This document shows positions 50,636 through 60,042 of a stretch of DNA of 64,000 nucleotides, piece by piece. Both the position numbers and the translations under genes were made by a program. How positions within the stretch are numbered: position 1 is the first letter of the stretch; each line of letters begins with the position of its first letter. The notes beneath the pieces were generated by a model that had not been told where the DNA came from, did no database searches, and saw nothing but the letters and a program-made list of their open reading frames with translations. The stretch covers positions 62,001-126,000 of the forward strand of contig NZ_SLYW01000001.1 of assembly GCF_004343585.1 (NCBI RefSeq). The letters are read 5' to 3'. Source of the DNA: Neorhizobium sp. JUb45 (lineage in GTDB: Bacteria > Pseudomonadota > Alphaproteobacteria > Rhizobiales > Rhizobiaceae).

Positions 50636-51517
50636 TCAAGCGGTCTGCGTCCGTTTCCAACGGGCCGGGGTCGTGCCGAAATGCTGTCGGAAGGCGCGGG
50701 TGAAATGCGCCTGATCGGCAAAGCCGGTTTCGGCGGCGATTGTTGTCAGCGGCTGGCTGGAACCGGTCAGCAAGGCCTTTGCCTTGTCAAGCCGCGCCTT
50801 CATCTGCCATTGATGCGGCGCCATGCCGGTCGAAACCTTGAACGAGTGGCTGAAATGCGATTGCGACAGGCCGGTCAGCTCGGCCAGTTCCTCAAGGCGG
50901 ATATTGCGCAGGCAATGGGCGTCGATGAATTCGGTGGCGCGGCGCAGTTGCCAAGGTGCCAGCGCGCTGCGCTTGCGGGTATTGGCTTTCTCGATCTTCA
51001 ACGCGGAAATGATCAGCGCTAGGCACAGGCTGTCGCCATACAGATCGTGTAGTGGTGTCGGATTTGCAATTTCCGCGGTGATCAGTTCGGCCAGCGACAT
51101 GATGCCGGGATGGGCAAACAGCAGGTTGGGGTGATTAAGGCGATCAGGGTCGATTTCGTCCATCAACCGGCGGCCTATACCGGTCGCATCGAAATGAAGG
51201 TCGAGATGGCGAAGGCGCTGCACGCCCTCGATATCCACCCATAGTTCCATATCGGCGGGAACGTAGGAGATCGGGCTGGTGCTTCTGTCCTGGCGGCCCC
51301 CGCCATCCGTAGGGGACCGTTTGACCGTCGGGCAACCCTTGCCGCTATGATCGAGGACGATAAACAGGCGCGGATCCCGAGCGACATAATGTCCACCGGC
51401 ATAGGAGCCGCATTCGACATCCCAGAGGTCCGCAACAATGCCGTTCCAGGCACGGCGATGCAGGCTGCCGACGGCAAAGCCCTCGATCCTGTTCTGCATC
51501 CGTGGCTGGAATGTCAT
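50636..51517 (-). CDS. AraC-family regulator, probable activator of the siderophore receptor
   Basis: A 293-residue regulator with an N-terminal sensing part (about 1-180) and a C-terminal double helix-turn-helix. LEELAELTGLSQSHFSHSFK is the first and ETGFADQAHFTRAFRQHFG the second recognition unit, with TPARWKR at the end. It is encoded just upstream of the receptor gene on the same strand, an arrangement known from siderophore systems in which the regulator senses the siderophore and turns on the receptor. The inducer is inferred from context only. Confidence 0.88.
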   Translation of the reverse strand: MTFQPRMQNRIEGFAVGSLHRRAWNGIVADLWDVECGSYAGGHYVARDPRLFIVLDHSGKGCPTVKRSPTDGGGRQDRSTSPISYVPADMELWVDIEGVQRLRHLDLHFDATGIGRRLMDEIDPDRLNHPNLLFAHPGIMSLAELITAEIANPTPLHDLYGDSLCLALIISALKIEKANTRKRSALAPWQLRRATEFIDAHCLRNIRLEELAELTGLSQSHFSHSFKVSTGMAPHQWQMKARLDKAKALLTGSSQPLTTIAAETGFADQAHFTRAFRQHFGTTPARWKRTQTA

Positions 51518-51616
51518 GAAAGCCCCCGGCCAATCTCATTAAACCTTCCCATATTTATCAAGTATTGCTTGGATTAGCAATTGCCGGGTGGTCGCAGACC
51601 TTTGGTCTGGCGCTGT

Positions 51617-53488
51617 TCAGATGCTATCGCCCACCATTTCGCGGCGGCGCAGTTCCAGTTCTTCCGAATAGCGGCGCAAAGTGTGGCTTTCGGTGAGAAG
51701 CCCGACCACCTTGCGCTCGATCAGATTGTCGATCACGGCGAGCGCTTCGCTCTGGCTCTTTTCGAATATGCCCGCTGCCTGCTTGGCGTTCATCTGGGTC
51801 TGCAGCACGTCGTTCTTGAAACGGATGTATTTTTCTAGGCTGTCATCGTGATCGTCGGCATCGGTCAGCGCGTTGTGGACTTCCGGCACCAGAACCATGC
51901 CGGCATATTTGCCGGTGTCGTCGACAATGATCACCCGCTGGGTGGCGCCGAGCGGAAAGTCGCGGCGGAAATCGCCGAGCGACATGGTTGCCAGCGCCGT
52001 CTTGACGTCGGAGCGCATCATGCGGCCAACGGTGAGGTTGCGGATCCAGCCGACATCGTGGGCGCTGCGAATGCTTTCGCCGCGCAGGTGAAAGCGCCAT
52101 GTGGCGAATGAGTAGCCGAATGTGGTGCGCACGATCAGCGACGAGGTGATGACGGCGGCGAGCACCAGTGCGGTGATGGGAAAGTCGCCGGTCAGTTCCA
52201 GTGCCAGAAACGTCATGGTCAACGGGCCGCCGATGATGGCGACGGCCAGCGCGCTCATTCCGACAATGGCAAGTACGACGGGGGCGAGCAGGACAAGGCC
52301 GATCGCTGCGGTGGAAAAGGCGAAGATTTTGCCCAGCAGCGCGCCCAGAAACAGCGAGGCGAAAAACAGGCCGCCACGGAAACCGGCGCCGATGGAAATG
52401 GCCGAGGTCGCCGCCTTCATCAGGAAAATGGCGATCAGCATGGGAAGTGCTACATCATGCGCCAGGTTGAGATGCAGCGCGCCATGGCCGCCGGACATGA
52501 CCTGCGGGCTGATCATCGCGAACAGGCCGACGACGATGCCGCCAAGCGTTGGGCGGATCCAGGCGGGGATGGAGCTTTTGCGGGAAAGCTCCTCGATGGT
52601 GGCGACGCCTTTCATGAGGACGATGCCGACGCCAGCGCAGCAGGCACCGAGGATGATGGCGGGCACGAAATCACCGGGCGAAACGCTCTGCAGCATGCCC
52701 ATTTCGACGATGAAACTGATGTCGATGAACTGGCGGGCGACCAGCGTGGCGACCAGTGCTGAAACGACGACGGGCGCGAGCGAGGCGGTGGTGTAGGAGC
52801 CGATGACCAGCTCGAAGGCGTAGAATGCGCCGGTCAGCGGTGCGTTGAAGGCGGCGGAAATGGCGCCGGCGGCACCGCAGCCGACGAGGATGCGCATATC
52901 GGCGCGACGAAGGGAAAGCTTGTTGCCGATCTTGGAGGCGAAACCGGCGGCGAGCTGGGTGTAACCGGCCTCAAGGCCGACGGATGCGCCAAAACCGTTG
53001 GAAACGAGGTTCTGGTAGACGATGATAAAACTGTCGGTGAGCGACAGCTTTCCGCCGTGCAGGGCATTGGCCTCGATCGGGTCGACCATCGGGCGTTTGC
53101 GGAAACGGGCCAGAACCAGAATGGTGATGCCCAGAATGATGCCGCCGACGATAGGTGCAGACAGAAGCAGGATCGTGTCGCCGACCTCGGATGAACTCAG
53201 CCTTTCACCATCCGCAATGCCAAAAATGCGCTGGTGCATGGCGGCAGCCGCAAGGTTCATGGCGGTGACGACAAGACCGGATATGACGCCGATGGCGGCG
53301 GCGATGACGATGATGCCCCATTCGTTGCGGCGCACGAGAATGCGCAGGTCGAGGCCGGCCAGATATCGCCAAAGGATCCGCAACCGCAGGGACGCCCTAT
53401 CCGAAATGCCCGTATTTCGTGGAGAAGTCTGTTCCTGACCCGGTGCCGGGATTTCGGAATCTACCTGTGGCTGGGGCGGCGGCGTCAT
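51617..53488 (-). CDS. CLC-family chloride channel/transporter with CBS domains
   Basis: A 623-residue membrane protein with a CLC core (about residues 55-450) and a C-terminal pair of CBS domains (about 475-610) that may sense nucleotides. The selectivity motifs are altered: GLEAG in place of G(K/R)EGP, keeping the gating glutamate but losing the proline; GGLFFAS in place of GxFxP; and NALHGGKLS at the usual GSGIP position. This places it in a divergent branch whose anion specificity may differ from classical ClcA. It is monocistronic. Confidence 0.9.
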   Translation of the reverse strand: MTPPPQPQVDSEIPAPGQEQTSPRNTGISDRASLRLRILWRYLAGLDLRILVRRNEWGIIVIAAAIGVISGLVVTAMNLAAAAMHQRIFGIADGERLSSSEVGDTILLLSAPIVGGIILGITILVLARFRKRPMVDPIEANALHGGKLSLTDSFIIVYQNLVSNGFGASVGLEAGYTQLAAGFASKIGNKLSLRRADMRILVGCGAAGAISAAFNAPLTGAFYAFELVIGSYTTASLAPVVVSALVATLVARQFIDISFIVEMGMLQSVSPGDFVPAIILGACCAGVGIVLMKGVATIEELSRKSSIPAWIRPTLGGIVVGLFAMISPQVMSGGHGALHLNLAHDVALPMLIAIFLMKAATSAISIGAGFRGGLFFASLFLGALLGKIFAFSTAAIGLVLLAPVVLAIVGMSALAVAIIGGPLTMTFLALELTGDFPITALVLAAVITSSLIVRTTFGYSFATWRFHLRGESIRSAHDVGWIRNLTVGRMMRSDVKTALATMSLGDFRRDFPLGATQRVIIVDDTGKYAGMVLVPEVHNALTDADDHDDSLEKYIRFKNDVLQTQMNAKQAAGIFEKSQSEALAVIDNLIERKVVGLLTESHTLRRYSEELELRRREMVGDSI

Positions 53489-53736
53489 TACGGTAACCTG
53501 GGGCTATGCCCATTGGATGCGAATACGGATGTGCGGCGGGATAAGGCAGGACTTAGGCGGTCAATGCCATTTTCAAGCCCGTTGCCACTCTCTCTAGCCA
53601 AGTAAATGTGGCGAAAGATCAACGAAGCCGCCGCTGCGACCGATGCTGTCGCAGATGGGATGCCTGTTCCGCGATGCCGCGTTTCGTCGCCGCGCACGGA
53701 AAGGGAGGATTGACAGACCGGTCGCTTGGGTTATTC

Positions 53737-53758
53737 TGTTATAAAAATGCACATAACA
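53737..53758. promoter_or_regulatory. Inverted repeat in the promoter region of the importer operon
   Basis: The 302-bp gap 53489-53790 separates the CLC gene (minus) from the binding-protein gene (plus) and holds no gene. TGTTAT-N10-ATAACA lies at 53737-53758, about 32 bp before the chosen start and in the most AT-rich part. It may be an operator overlapping the promoter; the local IclR protein is one candidate to bind it. Confidence 0.4.
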
Positions 53759-53790
53759 TAATAATGGAACACAAAAACCGGGAGCCTATC

Positions 53791-55320
53791 ATGAGACTGA
53801 AGCTCGCATTCCTTGTTGCCACGGCGCTGATCGCTGCGCCTACTCTTACTTTCGCCCAGGAAAAGGGTGGCGTCATCAATGTCGCGACAATCGGCGAACC
53901 GCCGACGCTCGATCCGATGGCCTCGACCGCCGATCTGGTCGGCATCGTCACCCAGCACATTTTTGAAACGCTCTACACGTTCGACAAGGGCTGGAAAACC
54001 ACGCCGCTTCTGGCCGAAAGCCTGCCGGAAATCAGCGCCGATGGCAAAACCTACACGATCAAGCTGCGCTCGGGCATCAAGTTTCATGACGGTTCCGACA
54101 TGGCGTCGGACGATGTCGTCGCCTCGCTGAACCGCTGGGTAAAGGTTGCCTCGCGCGGTAAGCAGGCGGCCTCCTTCCTCGACAAGATCGAGGCGACCGA
54201 TGCCTCGACCGTCAAGATCACGCTGAAGCAGCCTTATGCGCCGCTCGTGTCGCTGCTGGCCTTCAACAATTCGGCGGCGATCATTCTGCCTGCGGAAAAG
54301 CAGGACGAACCGATGAAGGAATTCATCGGCACCGGTCCCTACATGCTGAAGGAACGCAAGGCCGACCAGTATATCCAGCTTGCCCGTTTCGACGGCTACA
54401 AGTCGCGCGGCGGTGACGCCGATGGCTACGGTGGCGCGCGTCACCAGTATCTCGACGAGATCCGTTTCGTGCCGGTGCCGGACGCCAATACCCGCGTCGA
54501 GGCCGCCGTTTCCGGCCAGTACGACTATATCGATCAGTTGCCGGTCGAATCCTTTGCCAAGGTGGAAGGCGCCTCGACCGTCGAACCGGTCGTGCTGAAG
54601 CCGTTCGGTTATCCGGTTTTCGTGTTCAACACGGCGGAAGGTGTCGCCAAGGATGTCGCCATGCGCAAGGCGATCCGTCAGGCGCTGAGCATGGAAGACA
54701 TGCTGGCAGCCGCTTTCGGCAGCACTGATTTCTACACGCTCGACGGCAATATCTATCCGAAGAATTTTGTCTGGAGCACCGATGCCGGTGTCGAGGGCAA
54801 TTACAATGTCGCCGATCCGGAAGGCGCCAAGGAAGCTGCCAAGGCTGCCGGTTACGACGGCGAAAAGCCGATCCGCATTCTCACCAGCCGCCAGTACGAG
54901 TTCCATTACAAGATGGCGCAGGTGGCGGCCGAATATCTGAAGCTCGCCGGCTTCAAGGTCGACATGCAGGTGGTGGACTGGGCAACACTCACCCAGCGCC
55001 GCGCCGACAAGGGCCTTTGGGATATTTATATCACCCACAGTCCGTTCCTACCGGAACCGGCGCTGATCGGCTCGCTGGCGCCAAGCTCGCCGGGCTGGTG
55101 GGATACGCCTTTGCGCAAGCAGACGGTAGAGGCCTTCTCTGCCGAAGCCGATCCGGCCAAGCGTCTGGCGCTGTGGGCCGATGTGCAGAAGGCCATGTAT
55201 GAGGAAATCCCCTACATGAAGATCGGTGATTTCAACGCCGTCGCCGCCAAGAAGAAGACGGTCGAAGGTGTCGAGGCTGCTCCGTGGCCCTACTTCTGGA
55301 ATGCTTCGATCAAGAAGTGA
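53791..55320 (+). CDS. Periplasmic substrate-binding protein, peptide/opine/nickel (DppA-like) family
   Basis: A 509-residue periplasmic receptor of a family-5 ABC importer. The signal peptide spans about residues 1-23 (ending TLTFAQ). The body has VINVATIGEPPTLDPMAST, the lobe-I stretch LAESLPEISADGKTYTIKLR and GIKFHDGSDMASDDVVASL, all standard for SBP family 5. The ATG at 53791 follows GGGAG; an in-frame ATG at 53764 is an alternative with a poor signal start. The ligand could be a peptide or a modified amino compound; the neighbouring hydrolase genes favour the latter. Confidence 0.93.
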   Translation: MRLKLAFLVATALIAAPTLTFAQEKGGVINVATIGEPPTLDPMASTADLVGIVTQHIFETLYTFDKGWKTTPLLAESLPEISADGKTYTIKLRSGIKFHDGSDMASDDVVASLNRWVKVASRGKQAASFLDKIEATDASTVKITLKQPYAPLVSLLAFNNSAAIILPAEKQDEPMKEFIGTGPYMLKERKADQYIQLARFDGYKSRGGDADGYGGARHQYLDEIRFVPVPDANTRVEAAVSGQYDYIDQLPVESFAKVEGASTVEPVVLKPFGYPVFVFNTAEGVAKDVAMRKAIRQALSMEDMLAAAFGSTDFYTLDGNIYPKNFVWSTDAGVEGNYNVADPEGAKEAAKAAGYDGEKPIRILTSRQYEFHYKMAQVAAEYLKLAGFKVDMQVVDWATLTQRRADKGLWDIYITHSPFLPEPALIGSLAPSSPGWWDTPLRKQTVEAFSAEADPAKRLALWADVQKAMYEEIPYMKIGDFNAVAAKKKTVEGVEAAPWPYFWNASIKK

Positions 55321-55335
55321 TCCTTTTCGAGGAGG

Positions 55336-55364
55336 CCGGATGCTGCCCATGAGGGCGGCTCCGG
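55336..55364 (+). other. Stem-loop between binding-protein and permease genes
   Basis: CCGGATGCTGCCC can pair with GGGCGGCTCCGG around ATGA, with one bulge. Such hairpins after binding-protein genes often protect that part of the message or reduce downstream reading. The T tract is weak, so it is not scored as a terminator. Confidence 0.5.
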
Positions 55365-55406
55365 TTTCGAGAATGTGCCTCCTGAGGGGCATGGGAAGAA
55401 AGCTCT

Positions 55407-56348
55407 ATGATCCGTTATATTCTCCAGCGCCTGGCCGGCATGATCGTCGTGATGTTTCTCGTCGTGACCATCGTTTTCGTCATCGTGCGCGTCACGCCGG
55501 GTGATCCGGCTGCCGTCATGCTCGGGCCCGATGCGTCGGCCGCCGATATTGCCGACCTGCGCACACGATTGGGCCTCGACCAGTCTCTGGCCGTTCAATA
55601 CTTTTATTATATCGGCCAGATGCTGAAGGGCGATCTCGGCCAGTCGATCTTTCTCAATATGCCGGTGACTTCGGCCTTGCTGGACCGCGCCGAACCGACG
55701 TTTTTCCTCACCATTTTTTCGCTGGCGATCGCCACGATCATCGCGCTGCCGATCGGCATCTATGCCGCCTATCGCCGTGGCTCGTTTGTGGATCAGGCGG
55801 CGACGACAATCGCCATGCTGGCGGCGAGCATTCCCAGCTTCTGGCTCGGCCTGATCCTGATGCAGTTTTTTGCCGTGCGGCTGAACATCTTTCCGGTCTC
55901 CGGTTATGGTGGGCCGGGCTCGAGTTTCATGGATCGCATGTATCATCTGACCTTGCCGGCCTTTGCGCTCGGCATCGTCTCATCGGCGCTTATCCTGCGC
56001 TTTACCCGTGCCTCGATGCTTGACGTGCTGGGTGATGATTACATCCGCACCGCCCGCGCCAAGGGGCTGGTGGAGCGCCGGGTCATCATGAAACATGCGC
56101 TCAAAAACGCGCTGATCCCGATCCTCACCGTCATCGGCCTTACCGCTGCCGTGCTGATTTCAGGCGCGGTCGTCACCGAGACCGTGTTCGGCCTGCCCGG
56201 TGTCGGCAGCCTCGTGGTCTCGGCCGTGCTGCGGCGTGATTATCCGGTCATTCAGGGAGCGCTGCTGGTTATCGCCGCGCTCTATGTTCTCATCAACTTC
56301 GCGATCGATATGCTCTATCTGCTGATCGATCCCCGCGTGCGTTATTAA
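55407..56348 (+). CDS. ABC transporter permease, DppB-like
   Basis: A 313-residue inner-membrane permease with six helices. The N-terminus MIRYILQRLAGMIVVMFLVV and the following VTPGDPAAVMLGPDAS are typical of DppB/OppB proteins. The cytoplasmic coupling loop DYIRTARAKGLVERRVIMKH contains the EAA-type motif that contacts the ATPase. The C-terminal DMLYLLIDPRVRY is the family end. GGAAG precedes the start. Confidence 0.95.
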   Translation: MIRYILQRLAGMIVVMFLVVTIVFVIVRVTPGDPAAVMLGPDASAADIADLRTRLGLDQSLAVQYFYYIGQMLKGDLGQSIFLNMPVTSALLDRAEPTFFLTIFSLAIATIIALPIGIYAAYRRGSFVDQAATTIAMLAASIPSFWLGLILMQFFAVRLNIFPVSGYGGPGSSFMDRMYHLTLPAFALGIVSSALILRFTRASMLDVLGDDYIRTARAKGLVERRVIMKHALKNALIPILTVIGLTAAVLISGAVVTETVFGLPGVGSLVVSAVLRRDYPVIQGALLVIAALYVLINFAIDMLYLLIDPRVRY

Positions 56349-56359
56349 GGGGGCGACGG

Positions 56360-57238
56360 ATGACGGATATCGCTGTTACCGAGACCAAACCCGCCGAGAG
56401 CGAAGGCTCGAAATTTTTCAAGCGGTTCATCAAACGCAAGACGGTGGCTTTCGGCCTGATCGTGCTGGTCATCTTCGTGACGCTGGCCGTGCTGGCGCCG
56501 TGGATCGCGCCTTACTCGCCCTCAAAGCTGTCGATCGTCAACCGGCTGAAGCCGCCGAGCGAGCTGTTCTGGTTCGGCACCGATGAATTCGGCCGCGATG
56601 TGTTTTCCCGCACGATCTATTCGGCGCGGCTGTCGCTGCTGATCGGTGCGTCCGTGGTGGTCCTGTCGGCGGCCATCGGCGTGACGCTCGGCCTGCTGGC
56701 CGGTTTCTTCCAGAAGCTCGACACGCCGATTGCCCGCCTGATCGATGCGATGATGGCCTTTCCGGACATCCTGCTCGCTATCGCGCTGGTGGCCGCTTTG
56801 GGTCCGTCGCTGACGACGGTGATCGTGGCTTTGTCGATCGTCTATTCGCCGCGTCTGGCCCGCATCGTGCGCGCTTCGACGCTGGTGATCCGTGAACTTC
56901 CTTATGTAGAAGCGGCGCAGGCGCTCGGCATCTCGACCTTCCACATCATGACGCGGCATGTGCTGCGCAATCTGTTGTCGCCCATCCTCGTTCAGGCCAC
57001 CTTCCTGTTTGCCAGCGCCATGCTGGCGGAAGCCGGCCTGTCGTTTCTGGGGCTTGGCGTCAGCCCTGAAATTCCGACCTGGGGAACCATGATCGCCGCC
57101 GGCCGCCAATATATCGGGCAGGCCGACTGGATGACCTATTTCCCCGGCTTTGCCATCATTCTTTCCGTGCTCTCGCTGCAGATGGTCGGCGACGGGTTGC
57201 GGGACATGCTCGATCCAAGACTGCGAAGGGACCTTTGA
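56360..57238 (+). CDS. ABC transporter permease, DppC-like
   Basis: A 292-residue partner permease with the N-terminal region of OppC/DppC proteins (FKRFIKRKTVAFGLIVLVIF) and WFGTDEFGRDVFSRTIYSAR, a hallmark of this subunit. The coupling loop is YVEAAQALGISTFHIMTRH and the end is GDGLRDMLDPRLRRDL. AAGGGGG precedes the ATG at 56360, 11 bp after the previous gene. It forms the heteromeric channel with the DppB-like protein. Confidence 0.95.
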   Translation: MTDIAVTETKPAESEGSKFFKRFIKRKTVAFGLIVLVIFVTLAVLAPWIAPYSPSKLSIVNRLKPPSELFWFGTDEFGRDVFSRTIYSARLSLLIGASVVVLSAAIGVTLGLLAGFFQKLDTPIARLIDAMMAFPDILLAIALVAALGPSLTTVIVALSIVYSPRLARIVRASTLVIRELPYVEAAQALGISTFHIMTRHVLRNLLSPILVQATFLFASAMLAEAGLSFLGLGVSPEIPTWGTMIAAGRQYIGQADWMTYFPGFAIILSVLSLQMVGDGLRDMLDPRLRRDL

Positions 57239-57239
57239 T

Positions 57240-58445
57240 ATGACCGGTGAAAACAACACACCGCTCCTCCTCACCAACGTCAAGCCGATGGCTTTTGGCG
57301 CGACTGCACAGACTGGCACGACCGACATTCTCGTCGGCGGTGACGGCAAGATTGCCGCCATCGGTCCGTCGATTGCAGCGCCGGCCGATGCCCGCCGCGT
57401 TGACGGCAAGGGCGCCTGGGTTTCTCCGGGCTGGGTCGATCTGCACGTGCATATCTGGCATGGCGGCACCGATATCTCGATCCGTCCGTCCGAATGCGGC
57501 GCCGAGCGCGGCGTCACCACGCTGGTCGACGCCGGTTCCGCCGGTGAAGCCAACTTTCACGGTTTTCGCGAATATATCATCGAGCCGTCGAAGGAACGCG
57601 TCAAAGCCTTCCTCAATCTCGGTTCGATCGGCCTCGTGGCCTGCAACCGCGTTGCCGAGTTGCGCGATATCCGTGATATCGACCTCGACCGCATCATCGA
57701 ATGCTACGCCGAAAACAGCGAGCATATCGTCGGCCTGAAGGTGCGTGCCAGCCACGTCATCACCGGTTCCTGGGGCGTGACGCCGGTCAAGCTTGGCAAG
57801 AAGATCGCCAAGATCCTCAAAATTCCGATGATGGTGCATGTCGGCGAACCACCGGCGCTTTATGACGAGGTTCTCGAAATCCTCGGCCCCGGCGACGTCG
57901 TCACCCATTGCTTCAACGGCAAGGCCGGTTCTTCCATCATGGAAGACGAAGACCTGTTCAACCTGGCTGAGCGCTGCGCCTCGGAAGGCGTGCGCCTCGA
58001 TATCGGCCATGGCGGCGCGTCCTTCTCGTTCAAGGTTGCGGAAGCCGCGATCGCACGCGGCCTGCTGCCGCATTCGATCTCGACCGACCTGCATGGCCAT
58101 TCCATGAATTTTCCGGTCTGGGATCTGGCAACGACGATGTCGAAACTGCTGTCGGTCGGCATGCCGTTCGACAAGGTGGTCAATGCGGTTACGCATGCGC
58201 CGGCCGAAGTCATCAAGCTCGACATGGAAAACCGCCTGTCGGTTGGCCAGCGAGCCGATTTCACCGTGTTCGACGTGGTCGATTCCGATCTGGAAGCCAC
58301 CGATTCGAACGGCGATGTTTCGCAACTGCGCCAGCTGTTCGAGCCGCGTTATTCGGTCATCGGCTCGGAAGCGATCACCGCCAGCCGCTATATCCCGCGG
58401 GCGCGTAAACTCGTGCGCCACAGCCATGGTTATTCCTACCGTTGA
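57240..58445 (+). CDS. Amidohydrolase/deacetylase, COG3964 family
   Basis: A 401-residue metal-dependent hydrolase of the amidohydrolase superfamily. Ligands can be read in order: HVH in GWVDLHVHIWHGGTD, the bridging lysine region IVGLKVRASH, His in PMMVHVGEPP, His in DVVTHCFNGKAG and Asp in HSISTDLHGHS. This set fits COG3964, a group once annotated as dihydroorotase; an Agrobacterium member is described as acting on acetylated alpha-hydroxy or amino acids instead. It starts 1 bp after the DppC-like stop, so import and hydrolysis are tightly linked. Its likely job is deacylation of the imported compound. Confidence 0.9.
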   Translation: MTGENNTPLLLTNVKPMAFGATAQTGTTDILVGGDGKIAAIGPSIAAPADARRVDGKGAWVSPGWVDLHVHIWHGGTDISIRPSECGAERGVTTLVDAGSAGEANFHGFREYIIEPSKERVKAFLNLGSIGLVACNRVAELRDIRDIDLDRIIECYAENSEHIVGLKVRASHVITGSWGVTPVKLGKKIAKILKIPMMVHVGEPPALYDEVLEILGPGDVVTHCFNGKAGSSIMEDEDLFNLAERCASEGVRLDIGHGGASFSFKVAEAAIARGLLPHSISTDLHGHSMNFPVWDLATTMSKLLSVGMPFDKVVNAVTHAPAEVIKLDMENRLSVGQRADFTVFDVVDSDLEATDSNGDVSQLRQLFEPRYSVIGSEAITASRYIPRARKLVRHSHGYSYR

Positions 58446-58469
58446 GGCGGTGGGAATGCAGATAAAAGC

Positions 58470-58604
58470 AAGTCCCTCTCTGGCCTGCCGGCCATCTCCC
58501 CCACAAGGGGGGGAGAATACTCGTGGCACCCATCTCGATTGGGTTGCAGCGGATCGGCTGGGTTAAGCCCTCCCCCTTGTGGGGAGGGTGGGGAGGGGTC
58601 TTTT
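58470..58604 (-). repeat. RIME-like intergenic mosaic repeat, copy C (short form, inverted)
   Basis: About 135 bp in the opposite orientation to the other copies: it begins with the GGCCTGCCGGCC palindrome block and ends with CCTCCCC and GGGGTC. It lacks the extra 40-bp module. It lies inside an operon, between the amidohydrolase and RidA-like genes. Confidence 0.85.
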
Positions 58605-58666
58605 TCAGCCCTGCCGCTGAGGCAGACGATATCGCATGACCCGCATTGCATGACACAGGAGTTTGC

Positions 58667-59164
58667 GTGACCCAGTCCCCGATCAAGGCCGAAGCGACGG
58701 CAGCGACGCCGTACGACAGGCTAACCGCGCTCGGCATCACCCTGCCGCCGGCACCGCCGCCGATCGCCAATTTCGTCACGCATGTGATCGAAGGCAATAT
58801 CCTCTATCTCTCGGGGCAGGGCCCCCGGGAGGCAGACGGTTTCATGCATACCGGCAAGGTGGGCACGGAAGTAACCGCCGAAAAAGCCTATTCCGATGCA
58901 CGCCTGACCGGCGTCAACCTGCTTGCCGTGATGCATGATGCGCTGGGCGATCTTTCGCGCGTTCGTCGCGTGGTAAAGCTGCTGGGCATGGTCAATGCCG
59001 CGCCTGATTTCGGCGATCATCCGCAGGTCATCAACGGTTGCTCCGATCTCTTCAACGCCGTGTTCGGCGAGGCGGGCCAGCATGCCCGCTCGGCGGTCGG
59101 TTTCGGTTCGCTTCCCGGCAATATCACGGTCGAGATCGAAGCGATCGTGGCATTGCACGATTAA
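58667..59164 (+). CDS. RidA/YjgF-like protein
   Basis: A 165-residue member of the YjgF/YER057c/UK114 superfamily, of the longer RidA-like subgroup. VIEGNILYLSGQGP near the N-terminus and NLLAVMHDALGDLSRVRRV, then GSLPGNITVEIEAIVAL at the end fit that subgroup. Classical RidA proteins deaminate reactive enamine/imine products of PLP enzymes; the nearby SelA-like PLP gene makes such a role plausible. The start is a GTG at 58667 with AGGAG 6 bp upstream. The stop is only 16 bp from the convergent IclR gene. Confidence 0.88.
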   Translation: MTQSPIKAEATAATPYDRLTALGITLPPAPPPIANFVTHVIEGNILYLSGQGPREADGFMHTGKVGTEVTAEKAYSDARLTGVNLLAVMHDALGDLSRVRRVVKLLGMVNAAPDFGDHPQVINGCSDLFNAVFGEAGQHARSAVGFGSLPGNITVEIEAIVALHD

Positions 59165-59180
59165 GGTCGGGAGGAGACGG

Positions 59181-60005
59181 TCAGTGGTTGCGCCAGCCCA
59201 TCAGCTTCTCGATCCGCGCTGCCGACTCCTTCACCCGGTCGGCATAACCGGACTTGTCGGCAAGCACCTTCTGCTCCGGCAGAACGATGGAAATCGTCGC
59301 CACGCAATCGCCCCTGCTATCGACGATCGGCGAGGCGATGCAGGCGACCGAATAGTCGGACTCACCGGCCTGGATCGACAACCTTTCCTCGAACGCCACC
59401 TTGGCGGCGCGCGCCAGTTCGGTCGGGTCTATCGTCGCGCGGCCGGTCGGCGAAATGCGCGCACCGCGCTTGAACAGATCGATCCGTTCGGCTTCCGCCA
59501 TGTGGCCGACCAGAAGGCGCCCGGAGGCTGTCCAGTTGAGCGGCACGCGGGTGCCGACGCGCGAGGCGACCTGAAAGTGGCTCGGTCCATCGGCCATGGC
59601 GAGAACCAGCATATGTTCGGCATCGCGGCCGCAGACCTGCACGGTTTCGCCGGCCTCGCGGCAGAGATCGTGCATTTCGTGGGTGGCGACGCTCATGAAA
59701 TCCAGCGAGCGGGCATAGGCGAGACCGTAGTGATAGAGCCGAGCGCCAAGCCACAACGTGCCGTCGGCATTGCGGGCCAGCATGTTTTTGTCCACCAGAT
59801 CGTCGATGATCACGTAGACGGTGGAGAGCGGCGCCTTCACCGCCTTGGCAATCGCGTAAGCACCAGCCGGCGCGCCGGTCTCGTAGAGATAATCGATCAC
59901 CTGCAAGGCGCGGTCTATGCCGCTGACGCGCGAGCGTTTCGCCTTGGCATCACCGTCAACAGGCGTCGTGTCGGAAAGGTTTTCCGCTGATGTCTTCGTA
60001 TCCAA
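59181..60005 (-). CDS. IclR-family transcriptional regulator
   Basis: A 274-residue regulator with an N-terminal winged helix-turn-helix (about residues 25-85: SGIDRALQVIDYLYETGAP and APLSTVYVIIDDLVDKNMLA) and a C-terminal IclR effector domain. It is convergent with the RidA-like gene and divergent from the SelA-like gene, so it probably controls both and the importer. The start is placed at a TTG (60005) with GGAG 7 bp upstream; a GTG two codons earlier is also possible. The long frame beyond it crosses the divergent promoter and is not used. Effector unknown, probably the catabolite. Confidence 0.88.
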   Translation of the reverse strand: MDTKTSAENLSDTTPVDGDAKAKRSRVSGIDRALQVIDYLYETGAPAGAYAIAKAVKAPLSTVYVIIDDLVDKNMLARNADGTLWLGARLYHYGLAYARSLDFMSVATHEMHDLCREAGETVQVCGRDAEHMLVLAMADGPSHFQVASRVGTRVPLNWTASGRLLVGHMAEAERIDLFKRGARISPTGRATIDPTELARAAKVAFEERLSIQAGESDYSVACIASPIVDSRGDCVATISIVLPEQKVLADKSGYADRVKESAARIEKLMGWRNH

Positions 60006-60042
60006 AACCACGCTCCTGCGCCTTAAAGAACCTATTTCATTA

